This document shows, piece by piece, positions 7,583 through 16,000 of a DNA stretch of 17,301 bases. The position numbers and the translations under genes were made by a program. The stretch is taken from the NCBI GenBank assembly GCA_025201865.1, contig MU603161.1, positions 1 to 17,301 on the forward strand, given 5' to 3'. Source of the stretch: Ramicandelaber brevisporus (taxonomy: Eukaryota > Kickxellomycota > Ramicandelaberales > Ramicandelaberaceae). The notes under the pieces were generated by a model. The model ran no database searches, had not been told where the DNA came from, and worked only from the letters and a program-made list of their open reading frames with translations. How positions within the stretch are numbered: position 1 is the stretch's first letter; each line of letters starts with the position of its first letter.

Positions 7583-9973
7583 TTAAATCCACTGCACCTT
7601 TGGCTGTGTGCGATAACGCAGTGCCAAGTATGTCAAAAGTAGGTAAACAACAATCATTCCTGACAATGCATACGCACATTGCGCAATCGAGAAGTCATCG
7701 AGATGGAAGCGCTGCAGCACACCTTCACCGCGCGTCACACATCCCACAACAGCCGCATCAATTGAGCACGAAAAATGCAGACCACGGAACTCATTCAACA
7801 TTAATCCGTTGGACGCATATGTCATCATGGAGATGTAGCGAATCCATCTAAAGTACACAGGAATGTCACGGTTGTTGTGGAGAGCGCCACCAAACAGCAA
7901 GTAGACAGTAATGATCATGGGGCAGAGAACTTGGGCCATGCGAACGGATGGAGAAGCGGTACCGATGGCGAGAGCAAGAGCGATTGCACAGAGTGATACG
8001 AGAATGGTCATCATGTTGAAGATGAGGAAGTTGTGCATGTGAGGCTGCATGCCGACCATCCAGTACACAGCCGAGCCCATGGCCACGGTGTAGACAATGG
8101 TGAATGGCATTTCGACAGCCAGGCGAGACAGGAAGAAAGTGGATGTGCGGTATGCGCCAGCGAAACGTTCACGAATCATAATGTCACGGTCAAGCACAAA
8201 GACGAACAGCAGCGGCAGCGAGAGGGTAAAGCCTTGGTTGATGGGCAAAAAGTACATGACTCCCATGCGGTTCTGGATGGAGTTTTGGTCCCATTCAAGC
8301 TGGAAGTACGACAGACCCAGCAAGAGAGTCAGGAGGATGGTGCGGGCGAGACCAACGAACATCAATGGCTTGTTGCGCAGAGTGGTGATCCAGGCGCGGT
8401 ACATGAGAATGCGAACCTCTTTGAGCCATGGAATCGCCCAGCCAACATACAGCGGCTTGCTGGAAACTGGCAATGACCCGGCAGACTCCTTGGTACCACC
8501 AGAGGCAGGAACAGATGGGAACTGTGGCTTGCTGCCAGCGCCGGCAGAATGCTTCTCGTCAAGCTCGGGGTGAGTTGGCAAGGCGACGGCAACGGCAGCA
8601 GCAGTGGCAGCGGCAATCGCAGATGTGCTACGAGTAGTGCCAACCTCAATCATAGCCGGCGCTGCTGGGTCATCAAGCTTGTTGTTGAACTGCAGGTGGC
8701 GCTGCTGGTCCATGCTGCGACGAATCTCCATTGACTCGCGATACTTGGATACAATGGTGCTGACACGGTCACGGCCCACCATGCGAGTCTCATCCGACGT
8801 GTGATCCACCGTCAGCATATCAATGAAATGGTCAGCTGGATTCTCAAGATCCGGACACGGATAACCTGCGGTGGCAAAGAAGCTCAGCGTCTCTCTCAGC
8901 GTGCCATAGTGGACCACCTCACCATCAGCCAGCAGCATGATACGGTCAAAGCGCTGCAGCAATTTCGCGCTTGGCTGGTGAATAGTCATGATGACGCACT
9001 TGTTGCCGTCATGAGCAATGCTGCGTGCAGTGTCCAGCACAGTCAAGGCGGAGGAGCTATCCAGACCAGAGGTGGCTTCGTCCAAGAAGATGACATCTGG
9101 GTCAACAACCAGCTCGCAGCCAATTGCCACACGCTTGCGCTCGCCACCAGAGATGCCACGCTTGTCTGGGTCGCCAATGGGGTGATCGGCAACATCCTCT
9201 AGGCGCAGCGTCTTGACGACATTGTTGACGCGCTCCTCCTTCTCCTCCATCGAGTACGATGTGTCCGGCAGACGCAGCTGAGCATGGAACCAAATAGTTT
9301 CGCGCACCGTCAATGTGCCATACAAGCGATCCTCCTGCTCAACATACGACGAGCGGCGCTTAAACACGCCTGGGATGCGCTTGTGGCCATCAAACAATAC
9401 AGTGCCGGTAACCTTGCCAGTGCAGTTGCGACCAGCCAGAATGTTGAGCAGGGAGGTCTTGCCTGCGCCGGAAGAGCCAATGATAGCTACGAACTCACCA
9501 GGCTGAACGTCGCCGGAGATGCCCTTGAGAATATGGCGTGTGGTGCGGCCCTTGCCCCAGCCAGAGGTGACCTGGTAGACGAGGTTCTTCCAGGCAATAC
9601 CGCGCTTGGGCATGTCGAGAGTGGAGTCTTCCTCCTCTCCTTCGGTATCCTCAAGGCCAGCTGGAGAGTGGATTTCAATGATGCTGGTCTCGCCGCCAGT
9701 GTTGGCATCGCGAGAGTCGGTGGTAGTAACATGCATGTCCTTGTCCGTGGCAATGATCATGGAGTTGGTGTGAGTGGCAACCTCGGCGACCGGAGCGGCA
9801 GACACAGAGGTGGTAAGATGGGAAGAATCCTCAATGTTGAGATGGGTGACTTGGGTGTCAGTCTGAGTGGCAGCAGCAGTTGATGGCTCAGGTGAAGTGG
9901 CTGTGTTGGCAGCACGGGGAGAGGTGGCACGACTGGCGCTGCCGCTATCAACGTAGCGCTTAATAATGTCCAT
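7583..9973 (-). CDS. ABCG-family half-transporter (NBD-TMD), 796 aa
   Basis: ATP-driven membrane transporter of the ABCG/WHITE subfamily, recognised by the reverse order of one N-terminal nucleotide-binding domain followed by one membrane domain. Seen: Walker A GSSGAGKT (166-173), Q-loop Gln213, signature ISGGERKR (274-281), Walker B VIFLDEATSGLD (294-305) and the switch His in TIHQPS (His332). About six membrane helices fall near 536-556, 572-595, 618-640, 648-672, 682-700 and 765-787, with the usual RERFAGAYR segment before the third. As a half-transporter it should work as a dimer, probably at the plasma membrane or an organelle membrane; the substrate cannot be inferred. It is longer than a minimal half-transporter because of a Ser/Thr-rich N-terminal extension (1-125) and an Ala/Ser/Pro-rich linker (about 430-505). 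I chose the ATG at 9973 over a TTG five codons upstream. No introns are needed. Confidence 0.95.
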   Translation of the reverse strand: MDIIKRYVDSGSASRATSPRAANTATSPEPSTAAATQTDTQVTHLNIEDSSHLTTSVSAAPVAEVATHTNSMIIATDKDMHVTTTDSRDANTGGETSIIEIHSPAGLEDTEGEEEDSTLDMPKRGIAWKNLVYQVTSGWGKGRTTRHILKGISGDVQPGEFVAIIGSSGAGKTSLLNILAGRNCTGKVTGTVLFDGHKRIPGVFKRRSSYVEQEDRLYGTLTVRETIWFHAQLRLPDTSYSMEEKEERVNNVVKTLRLEDVADHPIGDPDKRGISGGERKRVAIGCELVVDPDVIFLDEATSGLDSSSALTVLDTARSIAHDGNKCVIMTIHQPSAKLLQRFDRIMLLADGEVVHYGTLRETLSFFATAGYPCPDLENPADHFIDMLTVDHTSDETRMVGRDRVSTIVSKYRESMEIRRSMDQQRHLQFNNKLDDPAAPAMIEVGTTRSTSAIAAATAAAVAVALPTHPELDEKHSAGAGSKPQFPSVPASGGTKESAGSLPVSSKPLYVGWAIPWLKEVRILMYRAWITTLRNKPLMFVGLARTILLTLLLGLSYFQLEWDQNSIQNRMGVMYFLPINQGFTLSLPLLFVFVLDRDIMIRERFAGAYRTSTFFLSRLAVEMPFTIVYTVAMGSAVYWMVGMQPHMHNFLIFNMMTILVSLCAIALALAIGTASPSVRMAQVLCPMIITVYLLFGGALHNNRDIPVYFRWIRYISMMTYASNGLMLNEFRGLHFSCSIDAAVVGCVTRGEGVLQRFHLDDFSIAQCAYALSGMIVVYLLLTYLALRYRTQPKVQWI

Positions 9974-9995
9974 CAATGTCAAGAACAAAAAGAAG

Positions 9996-10025
9996 GTATA
10001 TCAATCTATTGTATATCAATCTATG
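9996..10025. repeat. 15-bp tandem duplication upstream of the ABCG start
   Basis: The unit GTATATCAATCTATT (9996-10010) is followed directly by GTATATCAATCTATG (10011-10025): 14 of 15 bases are identical. It begins 23 bp upstream of the ABCG ATG, in its leader or core promoter, and contains GATATA on the coding (minus) strand. Confidence 0.9.
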
Positions 10026-10060
10026 GATGAGCAGTCAGATATAATTGGGATGTTGATGTT

Positions 10061-10096
10061 GAAGTTGATGATGAAGTTGATGATGAAGTTGATGTT
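10061..10096. repeat. Three tandem copies of a 12-bp unit
   Basis: GAAGTTGATGAT is repeated at 10061-10072 and 10073-10084, and a third copy at 10085-10096 differs by one base (final GAT to GTT). Preceding bases are degenerate versions of the same TGTTGA pattern. Confidence 0.9.
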
Positions 10097-10240
10097 GTGG
10101 CCAAGAGGTAGGAAAGAGGAAAGTTAACGCGTCATGTGCCTCTTCCAACCTCATTATCTTTTTCCGTCATCTTCTCGTCGGACATATTGTGCAAGAAAGC
10201 GCAACTTGGAATATTCCCCTTGCTCCACATGTCAATCAAC

Positions 10241-10271
10241 CTCCTCTCATAGTGCAAAATACAACTTGAGG
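10241..10271 (+). repeat. Left arm of a degenerate inverted repeat flanking the transposase-like gene
   Basis: Blocks CTCCTC (10241-10246), AGTGCAAA (10251-10258) and TTGAGG (10266-10271) recur in inverted order at 11517-11549. The first spacer is 4 nt in both arms; the second differs (7 against 9 nt). They could be eroded terminal inverted repeats of a Merlin-like element of about 1.3 kb, but they are short and may be chance. Confidence 0.3.
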
Positions 10272-10538
10272 AGTTCCACATTGATCGAGGAGAAGGTTCC
10301 CGCTTTACAAAAAAAAAAAAGAAGTAGAATAACTTTCCCTCCATTAAACACCACTTCCGCTACCTCCTTACCACTATCATCGTCATCTTCATCAACATCA
10401 TCTTTATTATACTAATGTGATGTTTTAGTCTACTTTCAGCAAGGAGGAACGGATTTGCCACCTCCGCCTCCTGCTTACACACGTTTGCTCCGGCATGCAT
10501 ATATCTTCCGTGTTTTTTTTGTTTTTTTTTTGCTGACC

Positions 10539-11447
10539 ATGCCTCCAAAAAAGAGAACACGCCTTGTCAACGACATACCGCCGTTGCTTGAATTCGCGGC
10601 AGAAGTGACAGACGAACATGCTGCCGTGCGCTATTGCCTTGAAAAGGGTCTCATCCATCCAATTGGCAAGTGCCCGATTTGCCAGAGCAACATGACATTC
10701 AGTGATTCCAGTAAGCCCAAAATGCTGCGCTGTACTAACAAAGAGTGCGGCAAGAAAGTAAGTGCCGTACAAGGGTCGTTGTTTGCTGGATCGAAGTTAT
10801 CGCTGCATAAGTATCTGTTCGCCATGCACTTCTGGGTCAACAAGGCGAGCCAAGAGTTCATGATGCACAACGTACAGCTATCATCCGGGTCAGCAGTATC
10901 AATTATGCAGAGATTCCGCAACTTGATCTCGGATGATGTTAACCAGAATCCAGTCCAGATTGGTGGTCCAGGGGTTGTCGTGGAAGTCGATGAATCGATG
11001 TTTTGTCGTCGCAAAGCTAGTGCTGGGCAAGAGGAAAAGGAAGTCTGGGTATTTGGTGGCGTCGAGAGGACCAACGAGCGCAATTTGTTCCTTTTGGTGG
11101 TGCCAGATCGCAAGCGCGAAACGCTTCTTCAAATCATCGCTGCGAATGTCAAGAGCGGATCCACAATTCACTCTGATTGCTTCAAATCGTACAACAATCT
11201 TGCAGAACATCTCAAAGAATACGGCGTCAATGACATTGAACATCATTCAGTTAATCAGCAGGAGAACTTTGTCGACCCTATCTCCAAAGCAAGTATCAAC
11301 ACAATAGCAGGCACTTGGAATGGCATCAAGATGACCATTGCACCACGAAACCGCACTCCCGATGAACTCCAAGAGCATCTTAATGAATTTGTGAGGCACC
11401 TCCACGGAGTGGGTTTTAGCGGAACAACGGAAATAGATTCAGGATAA
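10539..11447 (+). CDS. IS1595/Merlin-type DDE transposase-like protein, third catalytic residue replaced
   Basis: Belongs to the ISXO2/IS1595/Merlin transposase group. At the N-terminus is a zinc ribbon, Cys45-X2-Cys48 and Cys65-X4-Cys70. The catalytic fold follows: Asp151 in VVVEVDESMF, Asp213 in STIHSDCFKSY, then the HHSVNQQENFVDP segment typical of the family and INTIAGTWNGIK, with Trp260 and Lys264 in place. In relatives the residue at Ala257 is normally Glu (Asn in some IS1595 groups); here the codon is GCA (11307-11309), one base from GAA. The frame is otherwise intact at 302 residues, a normal family length. I chose the ATG at 10539, which has good context (GACCATGCC); the frame extends 28 codons further up through low-complexity T-rich sequence to a TTG. 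It may be a recently disabled transposase or a domesticated DNA-binding protein. Confidence 0.9.
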   Translation: MPPKKRTRLVNDIPPLLEFAAEVTDEHAAVRYCLEKGLIHPIGKCPICQSNMTFSDSSKPKMLRCTNKECGKKVSAVQGSLFAGSKLSLHKYLFAMHFWVNKASQEFMMHNVQLSSGSAVSIMQRFRNLISDDVNQNPVQIGGPGVVVEVDESMFCRRKASAGQEEKEVWVFGGVERTNERNLFLLVVPDRKRETLLQIIAANVKSGSTIHSDCFKSYNNLAEHLKEYGVNDIEHHSVNQQENFVDPISKASINTIAGTWNGIKMTIAPRNRTPDELQEHLNEFVRHLHGVGFSGTTEIDSG

Positions 11448-11516
11448 GCAACACACAATATTTTAAAAGAAAAGACAACCCTCACTTTAGGCTTTGTCCA
11501 TACCACAGCTAGAGCG

Positions 11517-11549
11517 CCTCAACAGATAAGGTTTGCACTGGTGGAGGAG
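11517..11549 (-). repeat. Right arm of a degenerate inverted repeat flanking the transposase-like gene
   Basis: CCTCAA (11517-11522), TTTGCACT (11532-11539) and GAGGAG (11544-11549) are the reverse complements of the blocks at 10241-10271. The 20 matching bases come in three blocks, and similarity does not extend outward. Confidence 0.3.
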
Positions 11550-11573
11550 CAGGGTAACTCTCTTTGCTCCGCG

Positions 11574-11581
11574 TTTATATA
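11574..11581 (+). promoter_or_regulatory. TATA-like box, possible retroelement promoter
   Basis: TTTATATA about 210 nt upstream of the gag ATG, followed by an ATG-free, pyrimidine-rich stretch. The position is suitable for an LTR U3 promoter; there is no other support. Confidence 0.3.
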
Positions 11582-11788
11582 CTGCTTCACACTCCCTTTA
11601 CCGAAGCTGCTCGAGATTCACTCGTCAAACAGCTCCCCATCCCAATCTCAACTTTTACCTCCTGATCTTGCAGTTACCCGCTTCGATCAGCGCATAATTT
11701 CGCTCTTTTCTTTCTCAAAAAAAAGGGGGAAATTTTTCTTACACTTCCCAGCCCTCATCTTGGCACAGAAGACCAAACAACTTTAGAG

Positions 11789-13069
11789 ATGGCTGGCCTG
11801 GACCAATACAGAGATGCTCTCAACGCATTGGAGGAAATCCACAGCAGGCTGACGACTGAACAGCAACAACAAGCGAGGGTATTGCTCACAGAAAAGGCTC
11901 AACAGCTGGGTACGAATATACCATCAGAAACAGAGTTACCGGAACAGCCACCCACTCCATCGGCGGGTAGTAGGAGCAACTCAAAGCACACTTTTGCCAG
12001 TCGATCCGGCAAGGAGTTCCCAGAAGACGACGAGGACAGCGACGACGAGCTGGATCCCAGCGACATCGTCCGAGATGGGCTTGTGGATCATCGTGGCAGA
12101 TCGGTGAATACATCGGCACACCGTTGGCGCGAGATACTAGGCGCAGCAGCCCTAGCGGAAAAGAAGACGGGTACCTCTGTGGACAAGTCATTGCTCCGAG
12201 AAGTATCGAACCAGCTGATAATAAAGCCCAATCCAGTCCCATCATCCGCTAAAGCTTTCATCGATGCTCTGTCGGTACTGGATCCCATTGTTCGCCTCTC
12301 TCCTCGTGCCGAACTGAATATACTCAAGACAAAGATGATGGCAGAAGTTAAGACAGGAGAGGATTGCATGCTGCACCTCTCGTACTTCACACAGGTGCTG
12401 ACACTTCTCCCACGAGCAAACAGAGGTGAGCCCAAGGACTCGTTGGTCGAACTCTGGCAACTGATGCAAGATTGCCCAAGCAGCCCGCTGGCGAAACATG
12501 CCCACATGTGGTCGGAGATAAAGCACGCACAAGCTTCCTTTGACAGCTGCCTGGATCGAAGAGTAGCTGGCGTCGACGAATACGCAACAAAGAGGGCAAC
12601 TCCAGCATCAGCTTCAACCTCAGCTAAGGTCGCCGCCATGTCGGACATCGAGACCGACTCTGATTACAGCAGCGCACCAGCTATGAAGGTCTCTGCCAAG
12701 TCAAAGAAGAGTAGCAAGAAGCGAGAAGGCGGCTTTGAGCGGTGGACAGCGAGCGAGAAGACTGAGCAAGCACACAGGCTCCAGAAGAAAATGGCTGGAT
12801 TCTTCCAGAAGAAGCTCAAAGCCATTAGCAAGAATGTCAAGCTAGTTGGAGACGCCAAGTGTCGCTACTGCCAGGGCAAGTCTACACATCGTATCGAGGA
12901 CTGCTACTCCTTTGCCAACCACAAGTGGAAGGATTTCATTGCAGAAGGCAGGCCAGATACAAAAGCCAGCACCAAGAGCAGTCCCACATCAAAATCCAAG
13001 AGTAAATCGCCATATGCAGCATCGTCCAGCTCGGATACTGCTAGTTCAGACTCTGACTCGGATTTTTAA
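11789..13069 (+). CDS. gag: Gag-like protein of the Ty3-type retroelement, 426 aa
   Basis: Structural protein expected to form the particle and bind element RNA. It has a helical, Gln-rich N-terminus, an acidic patch (about residues 75-90), a mixed helical central region (about 105-270) likely to be the capsid, a Lys-rich basic region (about 295-355), then one zinc-knuckle-like motif: Cys358, Cys361, His367, Cys372. The spacing CX2CX5HX4C has one residue more than the usual CX2CX4HX4C. The C-terminus is a Lys/Ser then Ser/Asp tract ending SDSDSDF. The start is the first ATG after a 341-nt ATG-free leader. The stop TAA (13067-13069) falls in a T5 run, and the pol frame (-1) is already open from 13057. 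The identification rests on position before pol plus the knuckle; the capsid region itself I cannot match to a named family. Confidence 0.85.
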   Translation: MAGLDQYRDALNALEEIHSRLTTEQQQQARVLLTEKAQQLGTNIPSETELPEQPPTPSAGSRSNSKHTFASRSGKEFPEDDEDSDDELDPSDIVRDGLVDHRGRSVNTSAHRWREILGAAALAEKKTGTSVDKSLLREVSNQLIIKPNPVPSSAKAFIDALSVLDPIVRLSPRAELNILKTKMMAEVKTGEDCMLHLSYFTQVLTLLPRANRGEPKDSLVELWQLMQDCPSSPLAKHAHMWSEIKHAQASFDSCLDRRVAGVDEYATKRATPASASTSAKVAAMSDIETDSDYSSAPAMKVSAKSKKSSKKREGGFERWTASEKTEQAHRLQKKMAGFFQKKLKAISKNVKLVGDAKCRYCQGKSTHRIEDCYSFANHKWKDFIAEGRPDTKASTKSSPTSKSKSKSPYAASSSSDTASSDSDSDF

Positions 13070-16000
13070 ATAGCCTCGCTGGAAGTGTTAAACACAGTAC
13101 TTTAAAACACTGTAACTCACCATCTAAGGTCAGCGAATTACACGGCACCACTGAACAAACCCTTAGTTCATCATTATCACCATCATCATCATCATCATCA
13201 TCAACACTAACTGGAATGGAATCAGAAAATAAAGAGGAATGCAGCTTATTGGTTATAAAATATGACAATCTAAAATTGCGCGCATACCTGTTTGGCAAAC
13301 GCACACATTTAGTGGTTGACACAGGAGCTGGCTTAAGCTTCATCAGCAGTGAGACAGCTTCAGAATATACACAAGATGCTTCGCCGCAGCCATGCAAGCC
13401 ATTCTACGTTGCAACGGCAAATGGGAATGTCATTTGTGATTCATACCTAGATGCTTCAATCAAAAGAGACAAATATGAAGGCTCAGTCCGACTACACATT
13501 CTGCCAACTAGTTCATTTAAGGTCTTATTAGGAGTGGATTGGCTACTTAAACATAAAGCAAAGATAGAATTCGCAGAGGATACTATAACATTGCGTGGGA
13601 AAGATGGACGTGAACACACATTGAGGCTGGAACCTAATTCAGCAACTACAGCCATTGATAGTGACGTATCAGCTTCAATTATCAGTTGCCTGACAACAGC
13701 ATCCAAACAGTGTCAGCTGACTCTAACTGAAGATCTGGTTATCCCGCCGAAATCTCGATTAATTGCGAAGTGTCACGCTAATGTGAATATGGTATTTGGA
13801 GAGCTACACATTGCACGCAAGCTAAAGAAGAAGGGCATCCGACCAATTCAAGGAGCGGAGGCGGTATTGACATCCATTGAGAATATTACTTGTGTGCCAA
13901 TTGAGAACAATAGTGAGCATTACATGTGGTATGAGAAGAATTATGGCATTGGTGAGCTCAGACCCATCGAAGGATACGAGGCGGAGGCACGCTGGTCGCC
14001 AGTGGCAGCAGCAGCAGAAGCAGCGACAGTGGAGGATGGATTGAAAGTTAAAACAAAACTGCCGCCGCTGACTGCAATGGACATCCCTGGTCTCAGCAAA
14101 TTGGACGCCTCCATTCAACAGCTTGCACTCGACAATTTTAACGAGACAAGAGAGGTGTGGCGCTCCGTTAAGGAGGAGGCAAATGGCATATTGCCCGCTG
14201 CACACCTACCACCAGTTTCAATCCACATCAAAGAAGGCACTAAACCCATTAATCTCAGCAACTACAGACTGTCGCCAGCAAAAGCGAAAGCAGCCCAATC
14301 GTCTATCGACGCTATGCTTAGAGACGGTGTTATTATTGAGCAGAATTCAGATTGGGCATTCCCGATGATCGTAGTTGCGAAGCGCGACTCAGATGGTAAT
14401 ATCACGGGTGCTCGCTGCTGTTTGGATTTACGTCAGCTTAACCTTGTCCTCGATCATCCTCAGCAGTTTGCAATGCTCCCAGCAGATGAATTAATACAAA
14501 AGGTAGCCAGGGACAAACCAACATATTTATCCGTCATGGATCAGCATCAGGCGTTCTTCCAGATGCCTCTAACAGACGAAGCAGCAAAGATCATTGGTTT
14601 TACTGGACCCGATGGCAGACACTATACATTCTGCCGAGTCCCTTTTGGTTTGTCGATTAGCCCACAACTTCAGCATCAAACAATGGCACAGGTTATTCCC
14701 CGAGAACTCAATAATAATGTAGCGTGGTTATTGGATGATGTCTGCATTTCAACACGTGGCGACGCCATGGACCACATCAGCAAGTTCTTCGCAGTCGCAC
14801 GCCGTTGTTTACAATATGGTATAACTATGTCGCTCAAGAAGCTTCAGTTCCTGAGAGAGGAAGCGGTTTTCCTGGGCCATGCAATCAGTAGAAATGGTAT
14901 CCGCATTCTCGACAGCCGTCAGTTGCGCATGTTGGACTTGAAGAAACCAGAGAAATGGGAGGCACTCAACAGCTTACTAGCAACTATGATGTATGAGCAA
15001 TGGTGTATTGAAGGTCTTGGTGAAGAGATTTTAGTCTTGCGAGAAGTCGCTGCAAATGCAAAGGTATTCAGAAATTGGAATGGTACTCATGATGAGGCGT
15101 TTGCACGGTTACGCGTAGCAATTAAAAATGCTACCCGAGTGCATGGTCAGCTCTCCAACGTACCGTTCTTACTTTTCACTGATGGATCTCACTATGGCTA
15201 TGGATGGCGTCTCGCACAGAAAGACCCAATCACAGGCGAGATCCGAAACATCCGATACGGATCAAAGACCTGGCCTTGTGTAACGCCGAAGAGTGCAACT
15301 GATTTGGAGATTAAAGGCGCATATTACTCACTGGAGGATACTAAACCAATTGTAGCAGGCAGCAAAGTCTTTTTGTTCGTTGACCACAAGCCGATCCTCG
15401 GTGTACATCGCACCAACGCCGCCAAGCACGAGGAGTTGGCGGAAGGCATGCGGAAGATATGCGAGCATCGCCCAGAGATAACATGGATACCAGGCAAAGA
15501 GATGCTGCTACCTGACATGCTTAGTCGATATCACGACATGATTCGGCCAGATAACACATTTGTCTATGAAGATGCGGACACTCCTCCCAAACTTGAGCCA
15601 GTCAACGATGCCGTGCCAGCTGAGGCTGCAACAGCTCAAACGTCCCCAAGTTCAGAGCTGGATGTTATCACTGCAATGGTTAATTACATGGTTGGAGTGG
15701 ATTTCCCAGTATCACAACAAATGGTAGCGGCAATGACAGCACAAGTAGCAGTATGGAATGAGAAACTGCCAATGATCACTCTGGAAATGCAAAAGTTAGA
15801 CGCTTACATTGTGGAGATTATGAAGAAGTTTAAACGAGGCCGCTCTGCGCTTCGTCGGATTAAGGATGGTAGACAATTGGAAGATGACATAGAAATAGTA
15901 AACGAACATGTTAATCTCACTGGAACTTTCGCTATAGACCAACACAAACGTCTCTGCGTTCACAACAAACCCGTACTCGGCACTAATCTGCCCCTGGCAC

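Larger units (their letters stand above)
9974..10538. other. Divergent intergenic region between the ABCG gene and the transposase-like gene
   Basis: About 565 nt. It holds a 15-bp tandem duplication (9996-10025) just upstream of the ABCG start, a 12-bp triple repeat (10061-10096), an A-run (10309-10320), CATCAT-type repeats (10376-10405), and two T-runs of 8 and 10 separated by one G (10513-10531) immediately before the transposase-like ATG. Part of it (10241-10271) has an inverted counterpart beyond the transposase-like gene. I find no gene here. Confidence 0.5.
11448..11788 (+). other. Presumed 5' LTR and leader of the Ty3-type element, boundaries unresolved
   Basis: These 341 nt separate the transposase-like stop from the gag ATG. 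They contain no ATG at all, as expected of a translated leader. A TATA-like TTTATATA (11574-11581) could be the LTR promoter. Also present is an A8G5A3 purine run (11717-11733). A TGG at 11761 (TGGCACAGAAGACC), three bases after a CA, is the best-placed primer-binding-site candidate, but I cannot match it to a tRNA 3' end. Without the 3' LTR, the LTR limits and any target-site duplication cannot be fixed. Confidence 0.4.

Noticed and set aside
9974-9988. TTG start five codons upstream of the ABCG ATG
   Set aside because: Nuclear fungal genes normally use ATG, and the extra residues have no domain support.
10455-10538. 28-codon upstream extension of the transposase-like protein from a TTG
   Set aside because: It is low-complexity (poly-Pro, then poly-Phe from T-runs) and the ATG at 10539 has a good context.
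11717-11733. A8G5A3 purine run, looking like a polypurine tract
   Set aside because: It lies upstream of gag, where a plus-strand primer site is not expected; probably leader or LTR composition, or a remnant of something older.
11761-11774. TGGCACAGAAGACC as a tRNA primer-binding site
   Set aside because: The position is reasonable, but I cannot match it to any tRNA 3' end I know, and the LTR end is not fixed; self-priming or tRNA-fragment priming remain possible.
11541-11786. 81-codon frame in the presumed LTR/leader starting at GTG
   Set aside because: Non-ATG start, no recognisable content, and the region contains no ATG at all.
12088-12648. 186-codon antisense frame across gag, with others across pol and the ABCG gene
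   Set aside because: Shadows of the strongly supported sense genes; their composition mirrors the sense codons and no domains are seen.
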